NCBI GenBank assembly: GCA_965247565.1
Contig: CBDFHF010000001.1
Span: forward strand, 310,001-374,000
Direction: 5' to 3'
Origin: CBDFHF01 sp965247565
GTDB taxonomy: Bacteria > Pseudomonadota > Gammaproteobacteria > Methylococcales > Methylomonadaceae
Length of the DNA: 64,000 nucleotides
The position numbers and the translations under genes are program-made. This document shows, piece after piece, positions 53,387 to 63,900 of this stretch. Below the pieces are notes generated by a model, which saw only the letters and a program-made list of their open reading frames with translations, searched no databases and was not told the DNA's origin. Every line of letters begins with the position of its first letter. Positions within the stretch are counted from its first letter, which is position 1.

Positions 53387-53416
53387 AAAAGTGTCCTGTT
53401 TTTGTTGACCATTACA

Positions 53417-53602
53417 ATTTTACCCGGAGCAGACCGTCGGGTGGCAACTGCTTCTTCAAAAAAGTTGCCTCATTTGGCACCCAACCACCGACCCCGGAAA
53501 ACCCTCAATTACAAAACACCCATTCGGTCTTTTTTGCTGATACTTTACCAAAATCGCATGATAGCTAGGATCGCATTTCTAAGTAGAATCCGCCATATTT
53601 AA
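53417..53602 (+). pseudogene. IS30-type transposase C-terminal relic
   Basis: The frame reads ILPGADRRVATASSKKLPHL, then NHRPRKTLNYKTPIRSF. Intact IS30 transposases end with LPKGTD...LN.RPRK.L.YKTP..VF, which this resembles closely. The DDE core is missing; the left side is cut by IS3 copy C. Confidence 0.55.
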
Positions 53603-54143
53603 AAAATGCACTCATATTCTGGCAAATCGCCGGAGCGATAACCCTGATACCGCAAATAAACAGAAGGCTATAAAAAACTGGATCAACGACAAATACCAAC
53701 AGCCAGATAAATTATCAGGTTTTGAAAAGGTAAATTTTAGGATTTGCGCTTGCTTGTCTTTAGATATTTTACCCTTTCATTTCGTTGTGTTAAGCCCTTT
53801 TTGGGAAAATGGCACGACTGGATCAGGTCTTAGTGCCGTTTGGGTTGACGTTAGGATTAGCCAGATGGCCGGACAACTGACGTCAACTTCCTTCAATTCT
53901 GAGGGGCGTTAACAGGCAACTCTACACAATCTAGCAGGTGAAGAAAACGTCTACTTTGATAAGGGATCGCCTAATCTAGGTCATCCAAGTTAGGACTATA
54001 CTCTCGATGAGCTCTTGTTGTAACTGCATTTTAAGGGCTGAATTGGGTCGGTTCGGGTCGATAAGAATTTTTTTTGGTCAAGGTCCGCAATTGAGTAGTT
54101 TGATGTTACAAATCATTGTAGCCTTTAGGATTATAGCTTTCGG
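53603..54143. other. Stretch without a convincing gene
   Basis: A 109-codon plus-strand frame is open from 53583 to 53912 (ending QMAGQLTSTSFNSEGR) but it lacks an early start codon and matches nothing I know. The rest is AT-rich. I would treat it as degraded DNA. Confidence 0.3.
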
Positions 54144-54422
54144 CTATGCCACATCCCGTGCGGCCTCTTCAATGACGCTATCAGGAACGCCCAGTTTTTT
54201 TAACGCAGCGATCAATTTCGCTTCTTTGCTAAATGTAAATTGCGTTTCATCCCGGCGTAGCCCTTCACTAATGTATGACTTTAATAACGCCTGATAGCCT
54301 GAAAAGCCTTTATAGGGCGCAATAGTCTTCATAGACTCCACTACATCGACCGGAATACGTAAGGTAATTGAAGTCATTGGACGGTCTTTGGTTAAACGGT
54401 TTTTAAGAGTGTCAGAAATCAT
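54144..54422 (-). CDS. BrnA-type antitoxin
   Basis: The 92-residue protein contains TSITLRIPVDVVESMKTIAPYKGFSGYQALLKSYISEGLRR, a ribbon-helix-helix region of the BrnA/CopG kind. It overlaps the toxin end by 11 bases and is the second gene, the usual order for brnT-brnA. The true start may be the inner MTSITLRIP at 54377. Confidence 0.78.
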   Translation of the reverse strand: MISDTLKNRLTKDRPMTSITLRIPVDVVESMKTIAPYKGFSGYQALLKSYISEGLRRDETQFTFSKEAKLIAALKKLGVPDSVIEEAARDVA

Positions 54423-54708
54423 AATCGTTGCGCTCCGTAATAGTAGCTTTTCTAGCCGAAATCAGTCGGATAGCATCGCCTTCAACCTCAATGTGCACGA
54501 CAAAAAGCAATCGGCCAGACTCATCATAGCCAATAACAGCATCTCGTACTTCTTGGTTTCGCCCTGCATCAACTACTTTGAAAAAGGGATCAAAGAATGC
54601 TTCAGTAGCTTGTTCAAAAGTTATTCCATCGTGTTTTTTAGGATTAGCCGCTGCTTTACGACCATTCCAGATAAACGTGATGCCATTTTTTTCAAAGCGG
54701 ATATCCAT
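54412..54708 (-). CDS. BrnT-type toxin
   Basis: The 98-residue protein has the BrnT pattern: FIWNGRKAAANPKKHDGITFEQATEAFFDPF, then VIGYDESGRLLFVVHIEV and IRLISARKATITERNDYDF. BrnT toxins are RelE-fold ribonucleases that block translation. It heads the brnT-brnA operon. The ATG is only about six bases from the predicted -10 box, so the message may be nearly leaderless or start at a later codon. Confidence 0.82.
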   Translation of the reverse strand: MDIRFEKNGITFIWNGRKAAANPKKHDGITFEQATEAFFDPFFKVVDAGRNQEVRDAVIGYDESGRLLFVVHIEVEGDAIRLISARKATITERNDYDF

Positions 54709-54714
54709 AAGGCA

Positions 54715-54742
54715 ATATTATGCAATATATGTACATTGTCAA
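54715..54742 (-). promoter_or_regulatory. Sigma-70 type promoter of brnTA
   Basis: On the minus strand TTGACA (54737-54742) and TAATAT (54715-54720) are separated by 16 bases. Both boxes are near consensus. The direct surroundings (TGTACAT...GATGTAC) contain inverted words that may bind BrnA. Confidence 0.65.
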
Positions 54743-54890
54743 TACATTATTGGATTGATGTACTTCACAACGAAAAAATTAGTATTGTTTTTTGGCAGCC
54801 ATTTGATGATCTGAAGTTAGTAGATTCATTTTTTTGTTGCGAAAGACAATAAAAATATCAATTAGTTATAGAAATATTGATGGCTTCTCT

Positions 54891-54910
54891 ATTGCGGACA
54901 TTGGCTCATA
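54891..54910 (-). repeat. 20-bp inverted repeat, right arm
   Basis: This is the exact reverse complement of 49261-49280. A 16-bp perfect palindrome (CTTGGCAA/TTGCCAAG) follows at 54947-54962. The 54911-55145 stretch holds no gene. Confidence 0.6.
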
Positions 54911-55145
54911 AAAATTGTCACCGTAGAGAACCGGCCAGCAGCAGTCCTTGGCAATTGCCAAGACCAGCCCGTCGCGATTACCAAGAGCGGCCATTCAGTC
55001 AAATACAGTGTATCAGGACTTGGCTATTTTGGACTGTCTATGCGTATTGGTGAACTGAGTCACATAATCAGTGACAACCCTATAAAGGAAAGTAGCGCTT
55101 AGCAGATCCCTATGGGAATGAAGACAATCATTCCCGAATAGAATT

Positions 55146-55781
55146 ATGGCGGCGGCTAGTGCGCAGCGTAAGCCAAAGAACACACCTGGCACAACGGCAT
55201 ATCGGCGCCGACAGCCCGAGTATAGCGCGGTTTATCAGGTGGTGCAAGGCCATCTGGAAACGTGGCTGTCCGGCTGCCGGCACGTGGACAAGGATGGCTT
55301 CCCGGTTGCAGCGTACATCGAGCAGGATTTCCGTAAGTTTCTCGAGTGTGGCATCCTGGCTCATGGCTTTGCCCGGGCTCGATGTGCTGGCTGCGGTTAC
55401 AATTTTCTCATCGCCTACTCTTGTAAAGGGCGTGGCATCTGTCCCTCGTGCAACACACGGCGAATGGTAGAGACGGCCACACACCTGGTTGATGAGGTTT
55501 TCCACAAGTCCCGGTGCGCCAGTGGGTGCTGTCGCTTCCCAAACGGCTGCGGTATTTTCTAGCCCGTGATGCTGATTTGCTCAATCGCGTAGTGCAGATT
55601 TTTCTGAACAGCGTTGGGAAGGCGCTTCAAGCGTGCTGCCCGGATGCGCCGGACGATGCCAGGTTGGGAGCGGTGATGTTTGTGCATCGGTTTGGTTCGG
55701 CGCTGAATGGCCACATCCACTTCCACTGCTGCGTCATCGATGGCATGTTCAGTACCGAAGATGAAACGCTTCGGTTTGACG
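55146..55781 (+). pseudogene. IS91-family transposase, N-terminal part with a frameshift
   Basis: The frame from 55146 has the IS91 zinc region (FARARCAGCGYNFLIAYSCKGRGICPSCNTRRM). It shifts at about 55500 in a T run: VDEVF continues as FPQVPVRQWVLSLPKRLRYF in another frame. The HUH site (GSALNGHIHFHCCVIDG) is present. The gene then runs into IS66 copy 3. IS91 elements move as rolling circles using a Y2 transposase. Confidence 0.85.
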
Positions 55782-55855
55782 GTAATCGTCCGGCGAAACC
55801 ATCTACAAAGCTTACACCAATGCTGGCACTCTAAGATTTTTTCCTAGGGGATTTT

Positions 55856-56158
55856 ATGGGCATTCCATTCAAATGGCGTCAGCATATTGAAGCTTGGCAA
55901 CAAAGCGGGTTATCACAAGCATTATATTGTGATCAACAGCAACTCAAGAAGGGTACTTTCTCGGCTCGATTGAGTGAGTATCGCAGACTCAATCTATCTC
56001 AAGCTGTAGCGTTGATTCCTGTTCAGGTTGCATCGGTTGTTCCGACACCGGCATCCTCGTCAAACCTGGTGTTGACTCATAACAACGGTCATCGACTGGA
56101 GCTGCCGACATCCGTATCGGCTGCGTGGTTGGCCGAGTTGTTGAAATGCCTGGGTTAA
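55856..56158 (+). CDS. tnpA: IS66 TnpA (copy 3)
   Basis: Translation is identical to the other two copies. Confidence 0.9.
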   Translation: MGIPFKWRQHIEAWQQSGLSQALYCDQQQLKKGTFSARLSEYRRLNLSQAVALIPVQVASVVPTPASSSNLVLTHNNGHRLELPTSVSAAWLAELLKCLG

Positions 56159-56496
56159 TTGAAACCCCAGCACAAATTTGGATTGCCGTTGCGCCTGTCG
56201 ATATGAGACGCGGCCTAGATGGTTTGTCGAGCGTCGTTCAGCACAGCTTGGATCAAGCACCTTGCAGTGGTTCGGCATTCATTTTCCGTAACCGTGCTGG
56301 TAATCGGCTGAGACTGTTGCTGTGGGATGGTAATGGGGTTTGGTTATGTCAACGCAGATTGCATCGCGGCAGTTTTGTGTGGCCCAGGGTCAACGATAAG
56401 ACATTTGTGATTACCCAACGCCAGTGGGAGTGGTTAGTTGCCGGTGTCGACTGGCAGCGTTTGTCGGCGACTTGTCAGCCGGACTGGCAAGTGTAA
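56146..56496 (+). CDS. tnpB: IS66 TnpB (copy 3)
   Basis: Translation is identical to the other two copies; the start overlaps the tnpA end. Confidence 0.92.
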   Translation: MPGLIETPAQIWIAVAPVDMRRGLDGLSSVVQHSLDQAPCSGSAFIFRNRAGNRLRLLLWDGNGVWLCQRRLHRGSFVWPRVNDKTFVITQRQWEWLVAGVDWQRLSATCQPDWQV

Positions 56497-56593
56497 AAAC
56501 GGTTTTAAAGTGGCTGATAAATAACAAGAAAAACAGTCATAAAACCTAACAAAATCAAGGCTTACACGGTGATTTTATGGTATAGTTTTCACC

Positions 56594-58234
56594 ATGAAAT
56601 CACTGACTGAACTCGATCAATTAAACCTGGATCCTGCTACCAAAAACCAAGTAGCGGCACTGATTCAGGCGCTTGTTGACCAAGCCTCTCAGGATGCCAA
56701 AACAGTGATTGCGGAGCAACAAGCCACCATCACGGCCAACGAAAAAGCCATTCTCTACAAAGACACCAAAATCACCTCGCTCACCTATGAGCTGGCCTAT
56801 TACAAACGCATCCGCTACAGCACCAAAAGTGAAACCCTGACCGCTCTGCAACGGGATGTCTTTGAAGAAACCTGGAATACGGATATGTCGGCAATTGAAG
56901 CCGAAGTCGAACTATTGCAGGATAATCAACCGTGCGAAACGGTGGCTAGATCCAAACGCCTGCGTGCTGGCCGTCAGCCGTTACCCGCCCACCTGCCGCG
57001 CATCGATCATTATCACCAGTTGGAATCTTGCGCCTGTGGGCAATGTGGACGAGATTTGGTCAAAATTCGCGACGATGTGACTGAGCAACTGGACGTGGAA
57101 CCGGCCAAGTTCTTTGTCCACCGGCACATCCGGCCACAATACGCCTGCCGGACTTGTGAAACCATCACTGCCGAGCCCATTCCACCGGCCATCATTGACG
57201 GCGGTATGGCCGCCATCGGTTTGCTGGTTTGGGTACTCATCAGCAAATATCTGGATCACTTGCCGCTGTACCGACTGGAACAAATCGCTGCCCGTAGCAG
57301 TGTTTCCCTATCTCGATCCACGCTGGCCGATTGGGTGGGGCGTCTGGGGGTGGAACTACAGCCTCTGGTGGATCGCCTGCACTGGTATCTGTTACAACGA
57401 CCTTGCGTGTTAGCCGATGAAACCCCGGTACCGCAGTTGGATCCCGGCAAAGGTAAAACGAAGAAGGCTTATCTATGGGCGTATCGCAGTAACGATCTGC
57501 AACCTGGGCCTAAGATCATTGTCTTTGACTACCAAGCCGGTCGCAGTGGCCGACATGCCGAACAGTTTCTACAAGACTGGCAAGGTCATCTAATGGTTGA
57601 TGGCTACGGAGGATACAAAGCCTTGTTTGCTGCAGCTCGGGCGCATCCAGCCACACAATCTTTATTGTCGTCCTGCATTGAGTTAGCGTGCTGGACCCAT
57701 GCGCGCCGCAAATTCTTTGACCTCTTTCAAGCTAATCAAAGTCCGGTTGCCAAAGAAGCCTTGCAGCGCATTGCCGAGTTGTATGAGATTGAAGCCGAAG
57801 GCCGGGAGATGAGTATCGATGGCCGGAAAAACCTGCGTGCTGAAAAAAGCCAACCACGCTTAACCGAACTGCATGATTGGCTGCAGCAAACCCGTTTGCG
57901 CACGGCACCTGGCAGCGCTTTGATGAAAGCGATCGAATACAGCCTGAAACGCTGGTCGGCACTGATCCGCTATGCCGAAACCGGTGATCTACCCATAGAT
58001 AACAACAGTACCGAGAACTGTATTAGGCCGATTGCGCTAGGCAGACGCAACTGGCTCTTTGCCGGATCAGAACGAGCGGGCCAGCGCGCTGCCGCAATTC
58101 AATCCTTACTAGGCACCGCCAAATTAAATGGGCTTGATCCCGCTGCCTGGCTAAAAGATACTCTAGAAAAACTCCCTATCTGGCCCAACAGCCGCATCGA
58201 TGAATTACTGCCTTTTGGTACAAAATCAGAATAA
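56594..58234 (+). CDS. tnpC: IS66 TnpC transposase (copy 3)
   Basis: Translation is identical to the other two copies and full length. Confidence 0.95.
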   Translation: MKSLTELDQLNLDPATKNQVAALIQALVDQASQDAKTVIAEQQATITANEKAILYKDTKITSLTYELAYYKRIRYSTKSETLTALQRDVFEETWNTDMSAIEAEVELLQDNQPCETVARSKRLRAGRQPLPAHLPRIDHYHQLESCACGQCGRDLVKIRDDVTEQLDVEPAKFFVHRHIRPQYACRTCETITAEPIPPAIIDGGMAAIGLLVWVLISKYLDHLPLYRLEQIAARSSVSLSRSTLADWVGRLGVELQPLVDRLHWYLLQRPCVLADETPVPQLDPGKGKTKKAYLWAYRSNDLQPGPKIIVFDYQAGRSGRHAEQFLQDWQGHLMVDGYGGYKALFAAARAHPATQSLLSSCIELACWTHARRKFFDLFQANQSPVAKEALQRIAELYEIEAEGREMSIDGRKNLRAEKSQPRLTELHDWLQQTRLRTAPGSALMKAIEYSLKRWSALIRYAETGDLPIDNNSTENCIRPIALGRRNWLFAGSERAGQRAAAIQSLLGTAKLNGLDPAAWLKDTLEKLPIWPNSRIDELLPFGTKSE

Positions 58235-58280
58235 ATTGATTTTGGCAATTTCTAAGATAGTGGTCGGGCTGATCGAATAC

Positions 58281-59388
58281 GTTTGACGAGGCGGCCATAA
58301 CGCTTGAAGCCATCGCGAAGGTGTAGGCCGAGGTCAGGGAGCGGGTACTTCGTCTGTTCAAACGGCGAGCGTTGCTTTCCCCGGAAGATGTGAACATGAT
58401 GCGCCTGTGGGGGCATGAAGGTGGCTTTTCACTCAACGCCGAGGTTATGGTAGCCGCGAGGGATCGTGCCGGGTTGGAACGCTTGCTCCGCTACTGCGCG
58501 CGGCCCATCTTCGCCAGCGAGCGGCTGCAGTGGATCGAGAAGGATCAGCGGCTGGTTTACTGTCTCCCCAAACCGAGGCCCGATGGACAAACCGTTCTCT
58601 ACCTTACCCCCCTAAAGTTTTTGGATAAGCTCGCTGTTTTGATACCGCCACCGCGCAAGCATCGCCATCGATATCATGGCGTTCTGGCACCGAATGCCCC
58701 GTTACGCCAAGCCGTGACGTCCTACGCCCGGTTGCCCCGGGTTGATGAGGCCGTCTCAGCTGATCAAGCGCCGGTTGCCGATGAAGATAGATCGGAGGCT
58801 GGATTCAAGGCGACTTTCACTGCCGCATCCGTGTGGGCAATGCTGATCGCAAGGATCTATAAAGTCTTTCCGCTGGTTTGTCCCCAATGCGGTGGCGAAT
58901 TAAAGATCGTTGCGTTCCTCACCGAGGTGGATCCGATTCAGCGTATCATGATCCATATCGGTGAACTCGCCACACAGCCACGAATCGCGCCTGCTCGCGC
59001 ACCACCTGACTGGTTCGAAACGGATTTCGATCAAACCGATCGCATTGAAGCGGAACAAGCAGAACCGGTGCCGGAGTTTGAGTTTGATCAGACCGTGAAC
59101 TGGTTGCATCACGGCACCAAAGCCAGCCAGTCTGACGGGCAGAGGTTCCCTTGCGAGCACCTTTCAGGTTACAGACTCAAAACGCATCGGTTTCGCGCAA
59201 GAACCCCACAAAAGTCGAGCCTTCGTCCTCAGATACCGAGGAAACAGTCAAAAAGTCTTGTCAAACAAAGCAGCTTGAGGTGCCGGTTACCCGAGGATAG
59301 GTTCGAAAGTGGCGTTGAAATTCCTATCCATAAAATGCTTCACAATCACTCTAAACGTAGCCTGTTTACTCCAGCAGTTGCTTTTTAA
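58281..59388 (+). pseudogene. IS91-family transposase, C-terminal part with an amber codon
   Basis: The frame continues from the N-terminal part as EAAITLEAIAKV, then meets TAG at 58324-58326 (relatives have a sense codon, probably CAG). It resumes as AEVRERVLRLFKRRALLSPED and GLERLLRYCARPIFASERLQ, followed by the Y2 region, PRKHRHRYHGVLAPNAPLR, and a late zinc pair (VCPQCGGELKIVAFL). Together with the earlier shift and the IS66 insertion this copy carries three lesions. Confidence 0.85.
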
Positions 59389-59531
59389 GCGTTTTCTACT
59401 AGGCTTTTCTTCAAGAAATGGTCTATTGCATCATCAAATCAATTGAAGAATTTTTTTTCACCAGCGCAATGATTATGTGATCATCATTTTTAATCAAACG
59501 CTATGACTAAATATTGATTCAATTCATTCTT

Positions 59532-60860
59532 GGGGATCTCTAAAAATACCCCACCTCACAGCGATTTTTGACGGGAAGCAATGGCACTGAAATGAGATAA
59601 TAACAGTGAGTCCACTGATAGAGAACCACCCCATGAAACCCCGTCAACCTGGATTATTCGACGTAGAAGAAAGAGCCGCGCAACTAACCAAAATGGGAGA
59701 CCCTTTGGTAGGATTGAAAGCCCGGATAGACTGGGAAGCGTTTCGGCCTGAACTTAAACGCCTGCATGAAAAGGATAGAAAAAGTCAGGCAGGCGCCAAG
59801 CCGTTCGATGGGGTGCTGATGTTCAAGATTTTGGTACTCCAGCAGCTGCACAATTTATCGGATGATGGCATCGAATATCAGATTCGGGATCGGTTCAGCT
59901 TCATGCGTTTTCTGGGTTTGCAATTAGAAGATAAAGTGCCGGATTCGAAAACCGTGTGGAGGTTTCGCGAACGGCTTAAGGATCTAAACTTGGTTGAGGA
60001 GTTGTTTGCCCGGTTTCATGGACAACTGGCGGCGCAAGGTTATGCGGCTCGAGCGGGGCAGATGATTGATGCCACCTTTGTCGAAGTCCCCAAGCAACGC
60101 AATAGCCGTGAAGAAAACGCCCAGATTAAAGAAGGGCAAGTGCCTGAGGCATGGGATAAGCCGGAGGTTCAGGCCAAGCGTCGGCAGAAAGATACCGAAG
60201 CGCGCTGGACAAAGAAAAACGATGAGAAGCATTACGGCTATAAAAATCACATCAACGCGGATGAGGAAAACAAGCTCATACAAAGCTATTCAGTCACCCA
60301 TGCGGCGGTTCACGACAGTCAGGTATTCGATGAATTACTCGACCAGGCAATCGATGTGGAGGGCAATAAACGAGCGGTTTATGCCGACAGTGCTTATCGT
60401 TCAGAAGCCCAGGAGCAGCGCTTAGCTAACGCCGATATTGAGAGCCAGGTTTGTGAAAAAGGCACACGAGGCAAACCCTTAACCGAAGAACAAAAGTTAT
60501 CAAACCGGACGAAGTCAAAAGTCAGAGCCCGAGTCGAACATGTGTTTGGTGCACAGGCGGCAATGGGTGGGCATTTAGTTCGCACCATCGGTTTGCAACG
60601 AGCCAAAGTCAAAATTGGTTTGATGAATTTAGTGTACAACATGAAGCGTTTGATACAGTTGATTAAACGAGATGTGATGAACCCGTACAGGAAAGGTGCG
60701 CCCACAGTGGCATAAAAACGGGGAAATAATCTCAAAACACGGGGATTTGATGCGGTTTTTACTTCAAATAGCCGGAATGCACCCTGATTTTAAAATAAAG
60801 TCGAAAAAAATTAGCAGAATTGCTAGGGGGTGACTTAAATTTGAATTTATAGAGGTTCCC
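59532..60860 (+). mobile_element. IS5-family insertion sequence (1329 bp)
   Basis: The ends GGGGATCTCTAAAAAT and GGGAACCTCTATAAAT (right, reverse complement) are imperfect inverted repeats. A 4-bp duplication TCTT flanks it (59528-59531, 60861-60864). It carries one intact transposase and appears functional. Confidence 0.78.
59633..60715 (+). CDS. IS5-family DDE transposase
   Basis: The start is set at 59633 (MKPRQPGLFDVEERAAQLTK), the normal family start; the frame extends nine codons further up. The 360 residues have the DUF772 domain (FDGVLMFKILVLQQLHNLSDDGIEYQIRDR) and a DDE core: GQMIDATFVEVPKQRN (first aspartate), AVYADSAYRSEAQEQRL (second aspartate) and RARVEHVFGAQAAMGG (glutamate). 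No stop or insertion interrupts it. Confidence 0.92.
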   Translation: MKPRQPGLFDVEERAAQLTKMGDPLVGLKARIDWEAFRPELKRLHEKDRKSQAGAKPFDGVLMFKILVLQQLHNLSDDGIEYQIRDRFSFMRFLGLQLEDKVPDSKTVWRFRERLKDLNLVEELFARFHGQLAAQGYAARAGQMIDATFVEVPKQRNSREENAQIKEGQVPEAWDKPEVQAKRRQKDTEARWTKKNDEKHYGYKNHINADEENKLIQSYSVTHAAVHDSQVFDELLDQAIDVEGNKRAVYADSAYRSEAQEQRLANADIESQVCEKGTRGKPLTEEQKLSNRTKSKVRARVEHVFGAQAAMGGHLVRTIGLQRAKVKIGLMNLVYNMKRLIQLIKRDVMNPYRKGAPTVA

Positions 60861-60977
60861 TCTTATAAGTCCGTTTTAAATTTAACGATAACCCTTAAGG
60901 ATCTCCGGCTATTTAAGAATGCTTTAAATTGACAAACTCTTTTAACAAGACTTGCAGTCATTGAATAAAAATATATT

Positions 60978-63900
60978 GTGGCACGATCCCTTTCTCCCTT
61001 TATAAACGTTAAAAATCAGTTATTCTTAAGCTTTACTGGTCGAAATTTAAAGCCATTATTAGGATGGCTTTTGGTCATTGTGCTCATATTTTTTCCTTGC
61101 CAGTTCAGTTATGCTGTAACAGCTTTCAAACAATCCGAAAGCGCTGCCATCAATGTTATAACCTCTCCCGGTGGACTGCTGCAAAAACCCATTCTGATTG
61201 TTGGTAGTGAACAAGAATATCCTCCTTTTGCTATCGGAATGAAAGATAGTCAGGCAGATGGTTTTACTGTCGATTTATGGAAAGCAGTGGCCACTGAAGC
61301 CGGTTTGGATTATGTGATTCACGTCCTGCCCTTTCGCAAGATTTTGCAGGATTTTAAAGCCGGCTATATTGATGTCTTGATAAACCTCGCCATATCGGAC
61401 GAACGCAACCACTTTGCCGACTTCACTGTGCCCCATGTGGTTGTGCATGGTGCGATCTTTGTGCGCAAGGGGCAAAATAAGATTCATTCCGAAGCGGATC
61501 TTGCCGGAAAATCCATCATCGTGCTGAATGCCGATTTGGCGCACAACTATGCTATTTCAAAAGGCTGGCAAAACCAGCTCGTGCTGGTGGATACCTCTGC
61601 AGACGGTCTGCGCTTGCTGGATTCCGGACAATATGACGCGATGCTGCTAAGTAAGTTATCCGGCATGCAAACCTTGCAAAAGCTGGGCTTAATCAATATT
61701 GAAGCATTACCCGTCAAAGCTGGATTCTCTCAAAAGTTTGCCTTTGCCGTGCCAGAAGGACAATCCGATTTGCTCGGCAAAATTAATGAAGCGCTAGCCA
61801 TCATAAAGTCTAATGGGACATACGATAGGCTTTATGACAAATGGTTCGGTATTTATGAAGCCAAAGAAGTCAGCTTTAAAGACTTTTTGAAATATCTTGT
61901 ACCAATAATATTGCTGTTTTTGGGGGGTGCGGGTTATTTTGTGTATTTACGCCACCTCGAACGCCAGGCAGCCCAAAAGGCACTTCAGGAAAGTGAAGTC
62001 CATTTGCGTTTATGTCAGATTGGCGGAGATATTGGAACCTGGGAATCCAACCTGATCAATAATAAAGAAACCTGGTCGGAAAAAACTGCCAGTCTATTTG
62101 GGCATCCGGCCCTTACTGAGCCTAACTGGCAAGATTTTATCAACATCGTACATCCTGATGACCGGAATCGAGTGATTGAAGCCAAAAATTCGCATCTGGA
62201 AAAAAATACTAATTATGATGTTGACTATCGAGTCAATTGCGCAAACGGCGAACTACTCTGGTTACGTTCAGCGGGGCGCGCCGAGCGCAGCAAAGATGGT
62301 AATCCGGTTCTAATTCGAGGCATAGTCCAAAATATTACCGAGCGCAAAATTGCCGAAGATAAATTAAGAGAAAGCGAAAACAAACTTTTAGTCATTTTGG
62401 AAAGCGTAGAAGCTTATATTTATCTGAAAGATACCCAAGGCAATTATCTCTTTGCAAACCGGCTAGTCCGTGAATTATTTGGCGCCTCGATGGATGAAAT
62501 TATTGGCCAGAATGATTCAAAATTTTTTGACCCTAAAACAGTTACCGAACTGAGCCGTAATGATCAGTTAGTCTTAACAACTGGCATCACCTTAAAATCT
62601 GAGGAAACTAACCAAAATCTGAAAGACGGGACGATAAGCACGTATTTAAGCATCAAGCTACCGTTACGTAATGAAGCCGGGGAGATTTTTGCTCTATGCG
62701 GCATCTCCACCGATATTTCTGAACGGAAACAATTTGAAGCCGAACTTGAGCGGCATCGCAATCACCTGGAAGAACTCGTGCATTCGCGAACGCTCGAACT
62801 TGCTGCTGCGAGGGATGCGGCTGAAACAGCAAACCGCGCTAAAAGTACCTTTTTAGCCAACATGAGTCACGAATTACGCACCCCTCTCAATGGCATGATC
62901 GGTATGACCGAGTTGGCATTGCAGCGTGCGACAGACCCTAAACTTATTAATTATTTAAATAAGAGCGTATATGCATCGAAACATTTACTTGAAGTTATCA
63001 ATGATATCCTCGATATTTCCAGAATCGAAGCAGATCGATTAGCACTCGAAGAACACACCTTCTCGTTGATCAGGGTACTTGAAGATATCCTCCGCATTCA
63101 ACAAGATCAAGCAATTAGCAAGGGATTGCACTTGAAATTAGATATTAACCCAATACTGCTTCCCGATTATTGTATTGGGGATGATTTCCGTATTAAACAA
63201 ATCCTGCTTAATTTTCTGAGTAATGCCATCAAGTTCTCTGAACAAGGCGTCGTGAGAGTACGCGCAAGTTTGAATGACTATGAACATCAATCCTTAATGT
63301 TGCGCATCGAAGTTTACGATCAAGGCATTGGTATTAGCCCGGAACAGCAACAACGCTTATTCAACGCATTTACACAGGCAGATAGCTCCACGACTCGAAA
63401 ATATGGCGGCTCCGGTTTAGGTTTGACCATCTGCAAGCGCCTAGCCAACTTGATGGGCGGGGACGTTGGAGTAAATAGCGAGGTCGGTCAAGGGAGTATG
63501 TTCTGGATGACGGCCAAAGTTCGCCGCGGGGTAAATCCCCCAGCTGAACAAACTGCTAAAACCCTGCCGCCAAGAGAACTATTAATACGATATTTTTCCG
63601 GAACCCGAATTTTAGTTGCAGAAGACGACCTCATTAATCAAGAAGTGGCAAAATGTTTGTTAGAGGATGCTGGATTGGTAGCTGAAGTTGCACAAAATGG
63701 CCAAGAAGCCCTTTTGATGGCTCAACAATATCCATATTCGATCATACTGATGGACATCCAAATGCCTGTGATGGATGGCATTGAGGCTACCCGGGCGATT
63801 CGCGCTTTACCGGGAAAATCCACTATCCCAATTCTGGCGATGACTGCGAATGCGCTTGAAGAAGATCGGCACCGGTGTTTTTTAGCCGGTATGAATGACC

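Larger units (their letters stand above)
52092..53416 (+). mobile_element. IS3-family insertion sequence, copy C (1325 bp, opposite orientation)
   Basis: It has the same ends as copies A and B and carries the three micro-insertions at 52428-52444, 53023-53039 and 53173-53190. The flanks TTGTA and ATTTT do not match; one side is an integrase, the other an IS30 relic. Confidence 0.88.
55782..58280 (+). mobile_element. IS66-family insertion sequence, copy 3 (2499 bp)
   Basis: The ends are as in copies 1 and 2, with an exact 8-bp duplication GTTTGACG at 55774-55781 and 58281-58288. It interrupts the IS91 transposase. Confidence 0.96.

Noticed and set aside
54388..54852. 154-codon plus-strand frame opposite brnT
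   Set aside because: It is antisense to the BrnT/BrnA genes, which have clear family features.
55080..55140. ATCCCTATGGGAATG resembles the micro-insertion core
   Set aside because: It lacks the TGCCC...GGGTA arms and lies in non-coding DNA before the IS91 gene.
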